Shown in pieces: positions 1 through 6,598 of a DNA stretch of 9,074 nt. The stretch is from Alkalibacterium sp046484155 (GTDB lineage: Bacteria; Bacillota; Bacilli; Lactobacillales; Carnobacteriaceae_A), in NCBI RefSeq assembly GCF_046484155.1, contig NZ_JAWOBT010000019.1, positions 1 to 9,074 on the forward strand, given 5' to 3'. Every line of letters starts with the position of its first letter. The stretch's first letter is position 1. A model generated the notes under the pieces. The model was not told the DNA's origin, did no database searches, and was given only the letters and a program-made list of their open reading frames with translations. Made by a program: the position numbers and the translations under genes.

Positions 1-955
1 CCCCGCTGACATACCGCGGTCTGAGCTCCAGGAGGTCAGTGGCGATACCGACCGTGAGTTTGGTGACCGACTCTCTGCCTGTATCGAAAGTGTGCAGGTA
101 ACCTGCCTGCTCAAAAATGATCCTCCCTTCATTAAAAGAGGCGTTCAGGATTGGAAAATCGTCGTATGCCGTTAACCGGTCGATCTCCTCTGAACGGGTA
201 TCGTAGGAGTAGAGGTTGAACTCACCGTCGCGATCGCTGAGGAAATATACCTTGTCGCCGATCCACATGGGCTCAATATCGTTGCTGCCACCTTCAGGTT
301 TGGGGATCTCCACTACTGAATGGTCGTCGAAAGAGAATAGCCAGATCCTCGAAGTTGTTCCGCCGCGGTAGTTTTTCCACTGCCGGAACGCATCCGTCAG
401 GGGAGTATAGGCCATCTGTCGGCCATCGGGAGAATAGCAGGCATGGTAAGCATGGGGTATCTCCAGCTGCTCGGGGAATCCGCCATCAAGAGAAACAGTG
501 AAAAGCTGCATATAGCGGTTGGTAAAGACATTTCTTCGCGACAGAAAGAGTACATTTTTACCGTCAGGCGTAAAACCGCTGACAATATCCCGTCCCGGAT
601 GCCATGTGAGCCTTCGGGGAATGCCACCCTCCACCGGAACAATGAAAACATCCGTGTTTCCGTCATATTCAGCACTGAAGGCAATATGCTTTCCATCAGG
701 CGAAAAGTGAGGGTCAGATTCCCGGCCTTCATCGACGGTCAGCCTCCGCGGATGGGTCCCGTCGGCATTGGCGACCCACAGGTCCTCTGCATAGATAAAC
801 GCGATATGTTGTTCGCTGATCGCAGGGTTTCTCAGCAGCCGCGTATCTTGTGTGTCGATCGCTGAGAGTTTGGCAGGCATAAAAATGCCGGGCAATCCGA
901 AACTTACTAAAAAGATAAATAGTTTCATGCCAGGTTTAGATACACGTAGTTTCAT
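1..955 (-). CDS. Tricorn-like S41 protease, N-terminal part (runs off the left edge)
   Basis: A minus-strand frame is open without a stop from the ATG at 955 to position 1, giving 318 codons of a protein that continues off the window. The reading begins with a hydrophobic segment, MKLFIFLVSFGLPGIF, ending near A-K-L-S-A, which looks like a signal peptide. A second in-frame ATG at 928, just before this segment, is an equally good start. The mature part shows WD40/TolB-type beta-propeller repeats: LWVANADGTHPRRLT, HFSPDGKHIAFSAEYDG, VPVEGGIPRRLTWHPG, FTPDGKNVLFLSRR and MWIGDKVYFLSDRDG, then ELRPRYVSG at the edge. This order is characteristic of the N-terminal propeller of bacterial tricorn-like peptidases. 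In that family the PDZ and S41 catalytic core, which cleaves peptides released by other proteases, lies further on and is not in the window. Export is inferred from the signal peptide. No Shine-Dalgarno precedes the start, as is usual in Bacteroidota. A stand-alone TolB-like protein is the alternative. Confidence 0.85.
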   Translation of the reverse strand, partial: MKLRVSKPGMKLFIFLVSFGLPGIFMPAKLSAIDTQDTRLLRNPAISEQHIAFIYAEDLWVANADGTHPRRLTVDEGRESDPHFSPDGKHIAFSAEYDGNTDVFIVPVEGGIPRRLTWHPGRDIVSGFTPDGKNVLFLSRRNVFTNRYMQLFTVSLDGGFPEQLEIPHAYHACYSPDGRQMAYTPLTDAFRQWKNYRGGTTSRIWLFSFDDHSVVEIPKPEGGSNDIEPMWIGDKVYFLSDRDGEFNLYSYDTRSEEIDRLTAYDDFPILNASFNEGRIIFEQAGYLHTFDTGRESVTKLTVGIATDLLELRPRYVSG

Positions 956-1488
956 ACCAATTAAATTTTAGTTTAAAAGATTAGATAGCTGTAGATGGGT
1001 TCAAGTGGAGTCTATAAAATTAAGAAAAAATACCCAATATGAACCATGTTATAAATCATCACCCCCAAACTCGTTAGAAGCGTCATGTCTGTATAATAGT
1101 CAGCCCACATGTTACCTAGGCCCTGATCTTTGTGCCAGATGGCATAATGATGATATTGGTAGGTTCCTGTATGATAATATGGACAGGTCCCCGTGCTCTG
1201 ATCTACATACATTTCGCCCCTACCGGGGCTCAGGTAAGGTTCTGGCAATTTTCTACAGACATAAGGCTCCTCTGGAGCCATCCCGGCTCCGTAGGAGCAC
1301 CATGTCTGTAGCAGAATGCCCCACCTAAGTCCCCAGCTCCGTAGGAGCGCCATGTCTGTACATGGGAGCCCACATGTAACCCTAGCCCCATCGGGGCGCC
1401 ATGCCTGTAGAACACTGCCCACATGTAACCCTAGCTCCTTTAGGAGCGCAACGTCTGTAGCAGTATGTCCCAACAAAGCCCTACATAA
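956..1488. other. Intergenic stretch with no credible gene; hosts the repeat array
   Basis: These 533 bases lie between the tricorn-like gene and the point where aspD homology ends. The first 100 or so are AT-rich and probably carry the promoter of the tricorn-like gene, but I cannot place its elements with confidence. From about 1069 the sequence is built of hairpin repeats described separately. Open frames here run through the repeats on both strands, and their translations are low-complexity echoes of the repeat unit (for example LHVGSVLQAWR), so I call none of them a gene. Confidence 0.7.
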
Positions 1489-2571
1489 AATATCACGCGG
1501 GTTGGAGGTCAACGTCCCATATCGTTCATCCAGTGCTTCCTTCTTAGATTCCGGCAAGTCACGGAGTCGCTTATCAAAGATATTTTCTTTAGCCAGCGCG
1601 ATGGTTCCGATACGCCATCCTGTTGCACCGAAATATTTGGAATAAGAATAAATACACGCTGTATTATAAGGGATCGCTGTGAATAAAGATGTGAACTCCT
1701 TTAAAAAAGTCCCGTAAACGTCATCTGATAAAATCATTAAATTAGGATTGTCATTTTTCACGATATCTTTCATCTGTTCGATCGAATCTCCATAAATCGC
1801 ATTGGCTGTCGGATTACTCGGGTTGACAACAAAGACGGCTTTGATGTCATCATTTCTCAGACGATCGAGTTCGGACTCTGGAAACTGGTAACTTCTCTGG
1901 CCGTCTATTTCCATTAATTCAGCACTGATATATTCAACGTCAAATCCATATTCCGGCAGTTCCGGTATTTCCATATATGGCGCAAATGTTGGAATCATCA
2001 GGGCTATCTTGTCATGTTTTTCCAGTAAGTGATTGTTCACGAGCGACTTGAATGTGTAAACGATCCCTGCCGTCCCACCTTCGACCGCAAAAATATCAAA
2101 CGGAACGGTATTCGAATCAAAGAGTTCATGATGTAGATATTGTTTGATCGGTAGTTCGCAGGCCGTGAGTACGCGTTCAGGATAAGGATAGTTATCCCCG
2201 ATACTGTAATCCAGCATCTGTTTCAACCAGGTTTCTTTCGGCATACCTAATAAGTGTGACCCGTTTTCCCAAATATCTTGTAAAAGTTGTGCCCCAGGTG
2301 AATCTTTACCATTAATAAATGTTTCAAAGCGGGCAGTTTGACCTGCTTTTGCTTTGATCATCGTTCCGATCGATTCCTTTTCTTTACGCATGGTTTCTCT
2401 TGTAGCAAATTCGCCTAACAGGAAATAAGCTGCTCTCGGTATCGGTGCTGTCCAGTTGGGATTCCCTCTCCCGGCGTTTAGCCATTCTTTATTCGTTTCC
2501 TGATGGATCATTCTGCTTTCAAGATATAAATTCAATTCAAACGGGCTTAAACTTTCTAAGTTTTGCTTCAA
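1012..2571 (-). CDS. aspD: Aspartate 4-decarboxylase / aspartate aminotransferase, C-terminally truncated at a sequence join
   Basis: This PLP enzyme of fold type I beta-decarboxylates L-aspartate to L-alanine and CO2 and also has transaminase activity; in lactic acid bacteria it often works with an aspartate:alanine antiporter. Family signatures are clear: LSPFELN, LNAGRGNPNW, NYPYPERVLT, FAVEGGTAGI, VVNPSNPTANA, SDDVYGTF, and SYSKYFGATGWRIGT, which contains the PLP-binding lysine. Family proteins are about 530-540 residues. Here homology runs for about 361 residues (2571 down to about 1489) and stops after LTSNPRDI, where family members continue with KFIDRLVADSR. The remaining 158 or so codons, to the TAA at 1012, translate the palindromic repeats and are not a protein domain. 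The start is TTG: AGGAG lies about 7-8 bases upstream, and family similarity begins at once. The C-terminal domain is missing, so this copy could not encode a normal enzyme as assembled. Confidence 0.85.
   Translation of the reverse strand: MKQNLESLSPFELNLYLESRMIHQETNKEWLNAGRGNPNWTAPIPRAAYFLLGEFATRETMRKEKESIGTMIKAKAGQTARFETFINGKDSPGAQLLQDIWENGSHLLGMPKETWLKQMLDYSIGDNYPYPERVLTACELPIKQYLHHELFDSNTVPFDIFAVEGGTAGIVYTFKSLVNNHLLEKHDKIALMIPTFAPYMEIPELPEYGFDVEYISAELMEIDGQRSYQFPESELDRLRNDDIKAVFVVNPSNPTANAIYGDSIEQMKDIVKNDNPNLMILSDDVYGTFLKEFTSLFTAIPYNTACIYSYSKYFGATGWRIGTIALAKENIFDKRLRDLPESKKEALDERYGTLTSNPRDILCRALLGHTATDVALLKELGLHVGSVLQAWRPDGARVTCGLPCTDMALLRSWGLRWGILLQTWCSYGAGMAPEEPYVCRKLPEPYLSPGRGEMYVDQSTGTCPYYHTGTYQYHHYAIWHKDQGLGNMWADYYTDMTLLTSLGVMIYNMVHIGYFFLIL
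1069..1460. repeat. Array of ~49-bp palindromic intergenic repeats (Bacteroidota-like)
   Basis: Hairpin cores are visible at 1216-1229 (GCCCC-TACC-GGGGC), 1265-1279 (GGCTCC-TCT-GGAGCC), 1286-1298 (GCTCC-GTA-GGAGC), 1336-1348 (same), 1385-1397 (GCCCC-ATC-GGGGC) and 1434-1447 (GCTCCT-TT-AGGAGC). The plus-oriented cores are followed by a conserved tail close to CCATGTCTGTA. The last four units start at 1285, 1335, 1384 and 1433, a period of 49-50 bp. Part of the linker also repeats: GCCCACATGTAACCCTAG at 1368-1385 and 1417-1434, with a variant at 1103-1120. Degenerate plus units sit at about 1069-1093 and 1118-1145. The units at 1203-1231 and 1253-1279 are inverted, with the tail first as TACAGACAT. 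Similar short palindromes are common between genes in Bacteroidota; that comparison is from memory and unverified. Confidence 0.85.
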
Positions 2572-2585
2572 GGTTCCACTCCTAT
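2572..2585 (-). promoter_or_regulatory. Ribosome binding site of aspD, deciding a TTG start
   Basis: Read on the minus strand, the sequence is ATAGGAGTGGAACC followed directly by TTG. The GGAG core is 7 bases from the TTG, which is ideal spacing, and no in-frame ATG nearby would preserve the family N-terminus. Confidence 0.8.
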
Positions 2586-2643
2586 ATTTTTTGTGTTTAT
2601 TTTATATTCACTGATTATTCGACTTTTCCATTGATCGTTAATG

Positions 2644-2671
2644 AGTATAACAAACAACCCTGTCACATCAA
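2644..2671 (-). promoter_or_regulatory. Candidate promoter of aspD
   Basis: On the minus strand TTGATG (2671-2666) is followed by a 16-base spacer and TATACT (2649-2644). This is a reasonable sigma-A-type promoter about 70 bases upstream of the TTG start, in the gap after the peptidase terminator. It supports separate transcription of aspD. It is a pattern match only. Confidence 0.45.
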
Positions 2672-2738
2672 AGGTCATAGGCAGGTACTTAGCAGATCCT
2701 TAGCTTGCTCTCATTTTTTTGTCATATTATTTTAAACT

Positions 2739-2768
2739 AAAAAGAAGACTTTCTCAATGAAAGCCTTC
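2739..2768 (-). terminator. Intrinsic terminator of the S9 peptidase gene
   Basis: On the minus strand the stem GAAGGCTTTC, loop ATTGA and stem GAAAGTCTTC are followed by TTTTTAG. The ten-base stem has one G-U pair. It lies about 48 bases after the peptidase stop codon and before the aspD promoter candidate. Confidence 0.85.
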
Positions 2769-2815
2769 CCGTTAATCTATTCATATTTTTGCTGATCTGC
2801 TGCTCTACACACATC

Positions 2816-4786
2816 TTATTCGTATTTTTTGAACCATGCTGTTATTTCACTCATTCGATCGAGTCGCAAATGAGGAAGTCCTGCTCGTGACAACCCGTGG
2901 CTCGATTTCGGATAGAGAACCATCTTGGTATCGACGCCTTGTTTTTTCATCGCTGTGTACATTTGTTCACCTTGTTCCTGCGGGCAACGCATATCTTCTT
3001 CACCGTGTATCACAAGAAGCGGTGTCTTAACGTTATGTGCATATGCTAAAGGAGACATCGACCATAGTTCCTGAGCTTGCCGCAGGTCTTTTTCCAGTTG
3101 GAATTCGACAAAGAAGGCTCCGACGTCACTCGTCCCATAGAAACTGATCCAGTTAGAGATACAACGCTGGGTGACTCCGGCTTTAAAGCGATCGGTATGT
3201 CCAACGATCCAGTTCGTCATGAACCCGCCGTAACTTCCGCCAGCAACAAACACGCGGTCTTCATCAATTTCCGGATGATTTAGAAGGACGTGATCTGTTC
3301 CTAGAATCAAATCTTCGTAGTCTTTATTGCCATAATCGCCTATAATCGAGGCAACGAATGCCTGGCCGTAGCCATTTCCTCCTCGAGGATTGAGCAGGAT
3401 AACGCCATACCCTTCACTGGCAAGTTGCTGCATTTCATGGAAGAAACTCTCCCCGTAGCAGACTTGTGGCCCGCCGTGTATATACAAAATAGCCGGATGA
3501 TTTTCCTTGATTTTCGTTGGCGCAACATACCATCCTTCGATGTCCCAATCATCTGCGCCTTTGTACCAGAAACGTTCGATGTCAGCATATCCGTGCTCAC
3601 TTGAGAATGTCTCATTCGGATCATATATAACATCCAGTTCTCCATTATTTAAATCTAACGTAGCCAGAACACTGGGCGTATATAAATCTGAATAGGTGAT
3701 GACACATTCTTCATCTTTAATTAACGCCCCATCAGTTATATGAATACGTTCGTCTACGATCACTTCACTGTTACCGTTAAGGTCTCCTTTGTAGAGTTGA
3801 AGCTTGCCTTCTTCGGTGACGGGATAGATATATGAGTCATTGGTTAACCAGATGATCGGAAAACCACTCGTTTTTTGCTGGAAGTCGCCGATGATGACAT
3901 CTCCGACCTGTTTATCCTCTTTTGAGAGTGACTTGAACGTGCCTTCACTGCGATTCCATCCGTACACTTCATTGAGTGTCACAAACGCATGAGAAAAATC
4001 ATTCCCTGTAAACAAGAAAACTTCTTCCGTCTCATTTACCGCCTCAAACGAAAAGCTGCCTTTTGGGATGTCTTTCGTAACCAATTGTGAATCTTTTGTT
4101 GTTATATCGTATTCATATACACTTGCACCAAATACCCATTCATCATCGGGATTTAGTTTGTCTACATAAAGCAGGAAACTTTCATCTTTTGACACGTATT
4201 GAAGATTTAACGGACGGTCTTTTGTCAGTATGACTGAAACAGTTTTAGTCGCTACGTCTATTTTTTTTATTTGATGTGTTTTTTCAACGTCTGTCACACC
4301 CTGTCCATCCATCTTATATTGCAGTTTGGTAATTTTTTTAGATTTGATTTTTTTAGTATCTTCACTATTTTTTTCTGTATCATTGCTTTCTTGTTCTTCT
4401 TCAGGTTTCACAGAGGTCTGATAGTACAATGAAGCGCCATTACTCGTCCACTTGTAGGTATTGATACCCTCTTTTTCTTCGGTCAAAGCCGTGGCACCTC
4501 CGCCACTCAGGGGCATGATGTATACTTGTGGTTTTTTATCCTTAGAAGCTGATAAAAAGCTTAACCATTTTTTATTTGGGCTTATCTCCAGTTGAGAAGG
4601 ATTGAGTTCTTCGCTGATCCATTCGACTCTTTCACGAGTCTTTTTATGTATACTCCAGGCAGAAGTCAAATATTTATTTTTTTCTTTATCCGTTCGTGTT
4701 TCTAAGTAGAATAAACGGTCTCCATTAGCTAAAGGTTGTGAAACATTTTTCATATCAAATAAACTCTCACTTGTTATCGGTTTCAA
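2816..4786 (-). CDS. S9 family peptidase (acylaminoacyl-peptidase / prolyl oligopeptidase type, YuxL-like)
   Basis: A 656-residue serine peptidase of the alpha/beta-hydrolase fold that would release amino acids or N-blocked residues from short peptides in the cytoplasm; no signal peptide is visible. The N-terminal two thirds form a beta-propeller (LEISPNKKWLSFLSA, VYIMPLSGGGATALT and others) that in this family gates access to the active site. The C-terminal hydrolase from about residue 410 shows ILYIHGGPQ, LNPRGGNGYG, the nucleophile elbow GGSYGGF (Ser about 518), HGEEDMRCP (Asp about 598) and KSSHGLSR (His about 630), so the catalytic triad is complete. Residues about 130-155 are a lysine/glutamate-rich linker inside the propeller. 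The start is TTG, with AGGAG 8 bases upstream; the ATG at codon 12 lacks a comparable site. It is transcribed divergently from ldh and has its own terminator. Exact substrate preference cannot be read from sequence. Confidence 0.93.
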   Translation of the reverse strand: MKPITSESLFDMKNVSQPLANGDRLFYLETRTDKEKNKYLTSAWSIHKKTRERVEWISEELNPSQLEISPNKKWLSFLSASKDKKPQVYIMPLSGGGATALTEEKEGINTYKWTSNGASLYYQTSVKPEEEQESNDTEKNSEDTKKIKSKKITKLQYKMDGQGVTDVEKTHQIKKIDVATKTVSVILTKDRPLNLQYVSKDESFLLYVDKLNPDDEWVFGASVYEYDITTKDSQLVTKDIPKGSFSFEAVNETEEVFLFTGNDFSHAFVTLNEVYGWNRSEGTFKSLSKEDKQVGDVIIGDFQQKTSGFPIIWLTNDSYIYPVTEEGKLQLYKGDLNGNSEVIVDERIHITDGALIKDEECVITYSDLYTPSVLATLDLNNGELDVIYDPNETFSSEHGYADIERFWYKGADDWDIEGWYVAPTKIKENHPAILYIHGGPQVCYGESFFHEMQQLASEGYGVILLNPRGGNGYGQAFVASIIGDYGNKDYEDLILGTDHVLLNHPEIDEDRVFVAGGSYGGFMTNWIVGHTDRFKAGVTQRCISNWISFYGTSDVGAFFVEFQLEKDLRQAQELWSMSPLAYAHNVKTPLLVIHGEEDMRCPQEQGEQMYTAMKKQGVDTKMVLYPKSSHGLSRAGLPHLRLDRMSEITAWFKKYE

Positions 4787-4800
4787 ATTAGCATCTCCTA
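4787..4800 (-). promoter_or_regulatory. Ribosome binding site of the S9 peptidase, deciding a TTG start
   Basis: The minus strand reads TAGGAGATGCTAAT and then TTG. AGGAG is 8 bases from the start codon. A promoter for this gene should lie in the remaining 4801-4870 stretch (TTGTTT and TATAAA-like boxes are present with only a 15-base spacer), but I do not call it firmly. Confidence 0.75.
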
Positions 4801-4925
4801 TTATTGATTAATATTGCGTTAAAAAGCTATTATCATTTTCTCATTTATAGTGGTTCCCGTCAATAAACAATCCCTAAATAAGTGTCTATTCCCAAGAGTT
4901 CTTGAGAAGAAAACTCCCCTATTTA

Positions 4926-4934
4926 TGTTATACT
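4926..4934 (+). promoter_or_regulatory. Extended -10 promoter element of ldh
   Basis: TGTTATACT contains the extended -10 dinucleotide TG, one base, and TATACT, 32 bases upstream of the ATG at 4967. No good -35 lies at 16-18 bases; TTGAGA at 4902-4907 is 21 bases away. An imperfect inverted repeat, GAGTTCTT...AAGAAAACTC (4896-4916), overlaps the -35 region and might be an operator, but this is speculative. Confidence 0.5.
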
Positions 4935-4951
4935 GATTCAAGAATTAGTTG

Positions 4952-4957
4952 AAAGGA
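4952..4957 (+). promoter_or_regulatory. Ribosome binding site of ldh
   Basis: AAAGGA lies 9 bases before the ATG at 4967 and supports that start. An upstream in-frame TTG at 4949 would add six residues but lies before this site, so it is unlikely to be used. Confidence 0.7.
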
Positions 4958-4966
4958 ATGGTAATA

Positions 4967-5947
4967 ATGAAATCAAACAGTAAACAGCAAAAAATAATAT
5001 TAATTGGTGATGGTGCAGTTGGTTCGAGTTATGCTTTTGCGTTGATCAATCAGAACATTGGTCAAGAACTAGGTATCATTGATATCAACAAAGAAAAAGC
5101 TGAAGGAGATGTCATGGATTTAAACAGTGCTTTAGCTTTTACAGCACCCAAAAAAATCTATGTTGCTGACTACGAAGACTGTCATGATGCTGATCTGGTT
5201 GTTTATACAGCAGGGGCTGCACAAAAACCAGGTGAAACACGCTTGGACTTGACTGAAAAAAATCTACGCATCACTAAAACAGTTGTTGAAAATGTAATGA
5301 AAAGCGGTTTTGACGGCATCTTTTTAGTCGCTACAAATCCTGTAGATATTCTTACTTATGCTGTGTATAAACTGTCTGGTCTTCCTTCACACAAGGTTAT
5401 CGGAACCGGCACATCCTTAGACAGCGCACGTTTCCGTCATGCAATAGCTGACTTGTTAGATGTCGATGCGCGTAATGTTCACGGCTATATCATCGGTGAA
5501 CACGGGGATACTGAATTTCCGGTTTGGTCACATGCGAACGTTGCCGGCCTGGAAATCACTGAATGGTTGATCAATAACCCTAATACCGATGAAGAGGCAC
5601 TTGTGGAAATATTCTTCTCTGTACGTGACGCTGCCTATGAAATAATCAAGCGTAAAGGTGCAACCTTTTATGGTATCGGGGCTTCACTCGCTCGTATCAC
5701 TCGGGCTATTTTAAATAATGAGCAAGCAGTATTCCCTCTTTCCGTATATTTAGAAGGCGAATATGGGCAGAACGATATCTATATAGGTTCTCCAGCAATT
5801 ATCACTAGTTCAGGTATCCAAAAAATCGTTGAAATTCCATTAAACGATTCTGAGAAAGAAAAAATGACTCATTCTGCAAATACCATTCGTAATCACTTAA
5901 AAGAAGTACTGGAAAAAAATCCTGATATAGGGTTTACCATAGACTAA
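4967..5947 (+). CDS. ldh: L-lactate dehydrogenase
   Basis: A 326-residue cytoplasmic NAD-dependent enzyme that reduces pyruvate to L-lactate and regenerates NAD+ in fermentation. Visible signatures are the Rossmann loop GDGAVGSSYAFAL (14-26), the acidic residue after the second strand in GIIDI that selects NAD over NADP, the substrate-specificity loop AAQKPGETR with Gln86 and Arg92 (a lactate rather than malate dehydrogenase signature), GTGTSLDSARFRH (Asp152, Arg155), and GEHGDTEFPVWSH with the catalytic His179. Arg157 and His172 correspond to the fructose-1,6-bisphosphate ligands of Bacillus enzymes, so allosteric activation by FBP is likely. Length is typical. The gene stands alone with its own promoter, transcribed opposite to both neighbours, and ends at a strong terminator. 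The start at 4967 is chosen for its ribosome binding site and the family N-terminus. Confidence 0.97.
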   Translation: MKSNSKQQKIILIGDGAVGSSYAFALINQNIGQELGIIDINKEKAEGDVMDLNSALAFTAPKKIYVADYEDCHDADLVVYTAGAAQKPGETRLDLTEKNLRITKTVVENVMKSGFDGIFLVATNPVDILTYAVYKLSGLPSHKVIGTGTSLDSARFRHAIADLLDVDARNVHGYIIGEHGDTEFPVWSHANVAGLEITEWLINNPNTDEEALVEIFFSVRDAAYEIIKRKGATFYGIGASLARITRAILNNEQAVFPLSVYLEGEYGQNDIYIGSPAIITSSGIQKIVEIPLNDSEKEKMTHSANTIRNHLKEVLEKNPDIGFTID

Positions 5948-5982
5948 AGACGATCGTTCAAGCGAAAAGAGATTAATTAACT

Positions 5983-6030
5983 TAAAAAGCAGCAGACATC
6001 GAGATCATCTCTCATGCCTGCTGCTTTTTA
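5983..6030. terminator. Bidirectional terminator between ldh and the NusG-like gene
   Basis: AAAAAGCAGCAG (5984-5995) pairs with CTGCTGCTTTTT (6018-6029), and the inner CAT/ATG extends the stem. A-runs and T-runs flank both sides, so the hairpin works on either strand. It sits 36 bases after the ldh stop and just past the stop of the convergent gene at 6041. Confidence 0.93.
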
Positions 6031-6040
6031 AACTTTTCAC

Positions 6041-6484
6041 TTACATTGGAATAATAACATCATCTTCTTCATAGAGCTCTTCACCTTCAGGCGACTCCGC
6101 ATGAACTTCAATAATCAATTTATGTGGTAAAACGACTGCTGTTTCACCGGGTTTACTGATCCAACCTCTTCTAACGCCTAACTGATCCGGACTATTATCT
6201 TCTTTGTTCCTGATGCGTGTCCCATCAACTTCGATAATATTATACTGCCCTTCAGCAGGTTCTAGGGTGAATTCTTCGCGCCCCGTATCTTCACTTAATT
6301 CCACCTGGTAAACTTCTTCGCCAGAAATCTTAACAGTGGCTATGATTCTGGCATCAGCATCCACTCGACTGAGCTGCATGCCATATACAATATGGGGGAT
6401 GAAAGAACCGAGAAGAAGGATGACAATAATCACAACATCCATAGGCTTCATATTCCTTAAATGATATTTCATTTTATTGACCAT
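6041..6484 (-). CDS. NusG domain II-containing membrane-anchored protein
   Basis: A 147-residue protein of unknown cellular role, found widely in Firmicutes. One transmembrane helix (about 16-36, DVVIIVILLLGSF) anchors an external or periplasm-facing beta domain (about 45-128). The domain matches the NusG_II family through TVKISGEEVYQVEL, QYNIIEVDGTRIR, SPDQLGVRRGWISKPGET and LPHKLIIEV. The acidic tail (SPEGEELYEEDD) is a less usual extension. As I recall the family, cysteines often occupy the CPD, CV and CLP positions of this motif; here they are Ser, Gly and Val. The start at 6484 is chosen because AAAGGAG lies 9 bases upstream; an upstream in-frame ATG at 6538 would lie inside the hairpin before this gene and has no such site. 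The gene follows prs on the same strand but is separated by a terminator-like structure. Despite the domain name, no role in transcription is implied. Confidence 0.8.
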   Translation of the reverse strand: MVNKMKYHLRNMKPMDVVIIVILLLGSFIPHIVYGMQLSRVDADARIIATVKISGEEVYQVELSEDTGREEFTLEPAEGQYNIIEVDGTRIRNKEDNSPDQLGVRRGWISKPGETAVVLPHKLIIEVHAESPEGEELYEEDDVIIPM

Positions 6485-6507
6485 CCTTCTTCTCTCCTTT
6501 CGAAAAT

Positions 6508-6593
6508 AAAAGACGCCGGCGTTCTCAGGCACATTCATTTTGTATTCTAGTGAAAACTGAATAATGAATGTGTCATGAACGAGGGCGTCTTTT
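6508..6593 (-). terminator. Long structured hairpin downstream of prs, probable terminator
   Basis: AAAAGACGCC (6508-6517) pairs with GGCGTCTTTT (6584-6593), GTTC (6521-6524) with GAAC (6577-6580), and CACATTCATT (6530-6539) with AATGAATGTG (6563-6572). Further pairs ATTC/GAAT and AGT/ACT close a four-base loop, which reads GAAA on the plus strand and TTTC on the minus strand. On the minus strand the outer stem ends in TTTTATTTT, so it can terminate prs transcription 6 bases after the stop codon. It is much longer than an ordinary terminator and lies just before the ribosome binding site of the NusG-like gene. Confidence 0.7.
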
Positions 6594-6598
6594 GTCTC

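Noticed and set aside
443..865. Plus- and minus-strand proteins at 443-865, 519-710 and 397-732
   Set aside because: They overlap the tricorn-like gene in other frames, and their translations lack domain character; the propeller motifs are only in the minus frame that starts at 955.
1069..1460. CRISPR array
   Set aside because: The period of ~49 bp and the palindromic cores are suggestive, but the would-be spacers share sequence with each other, units diverge and flip orientation, and no cas gene is present.
1005..1645. Plus-strand proteins within 1005-1328 and 1316-1645
   Set aside because: They are translations of the repeat array and of the antisense of aspD; there is no ribosome binding site and no family resemblance.
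4949..4966. TTG start for ldh at 4949
   Set aside because: It lies upstream of the AAAGGA site that serves the ATG at 4967, and LDH proteins need no such extension.
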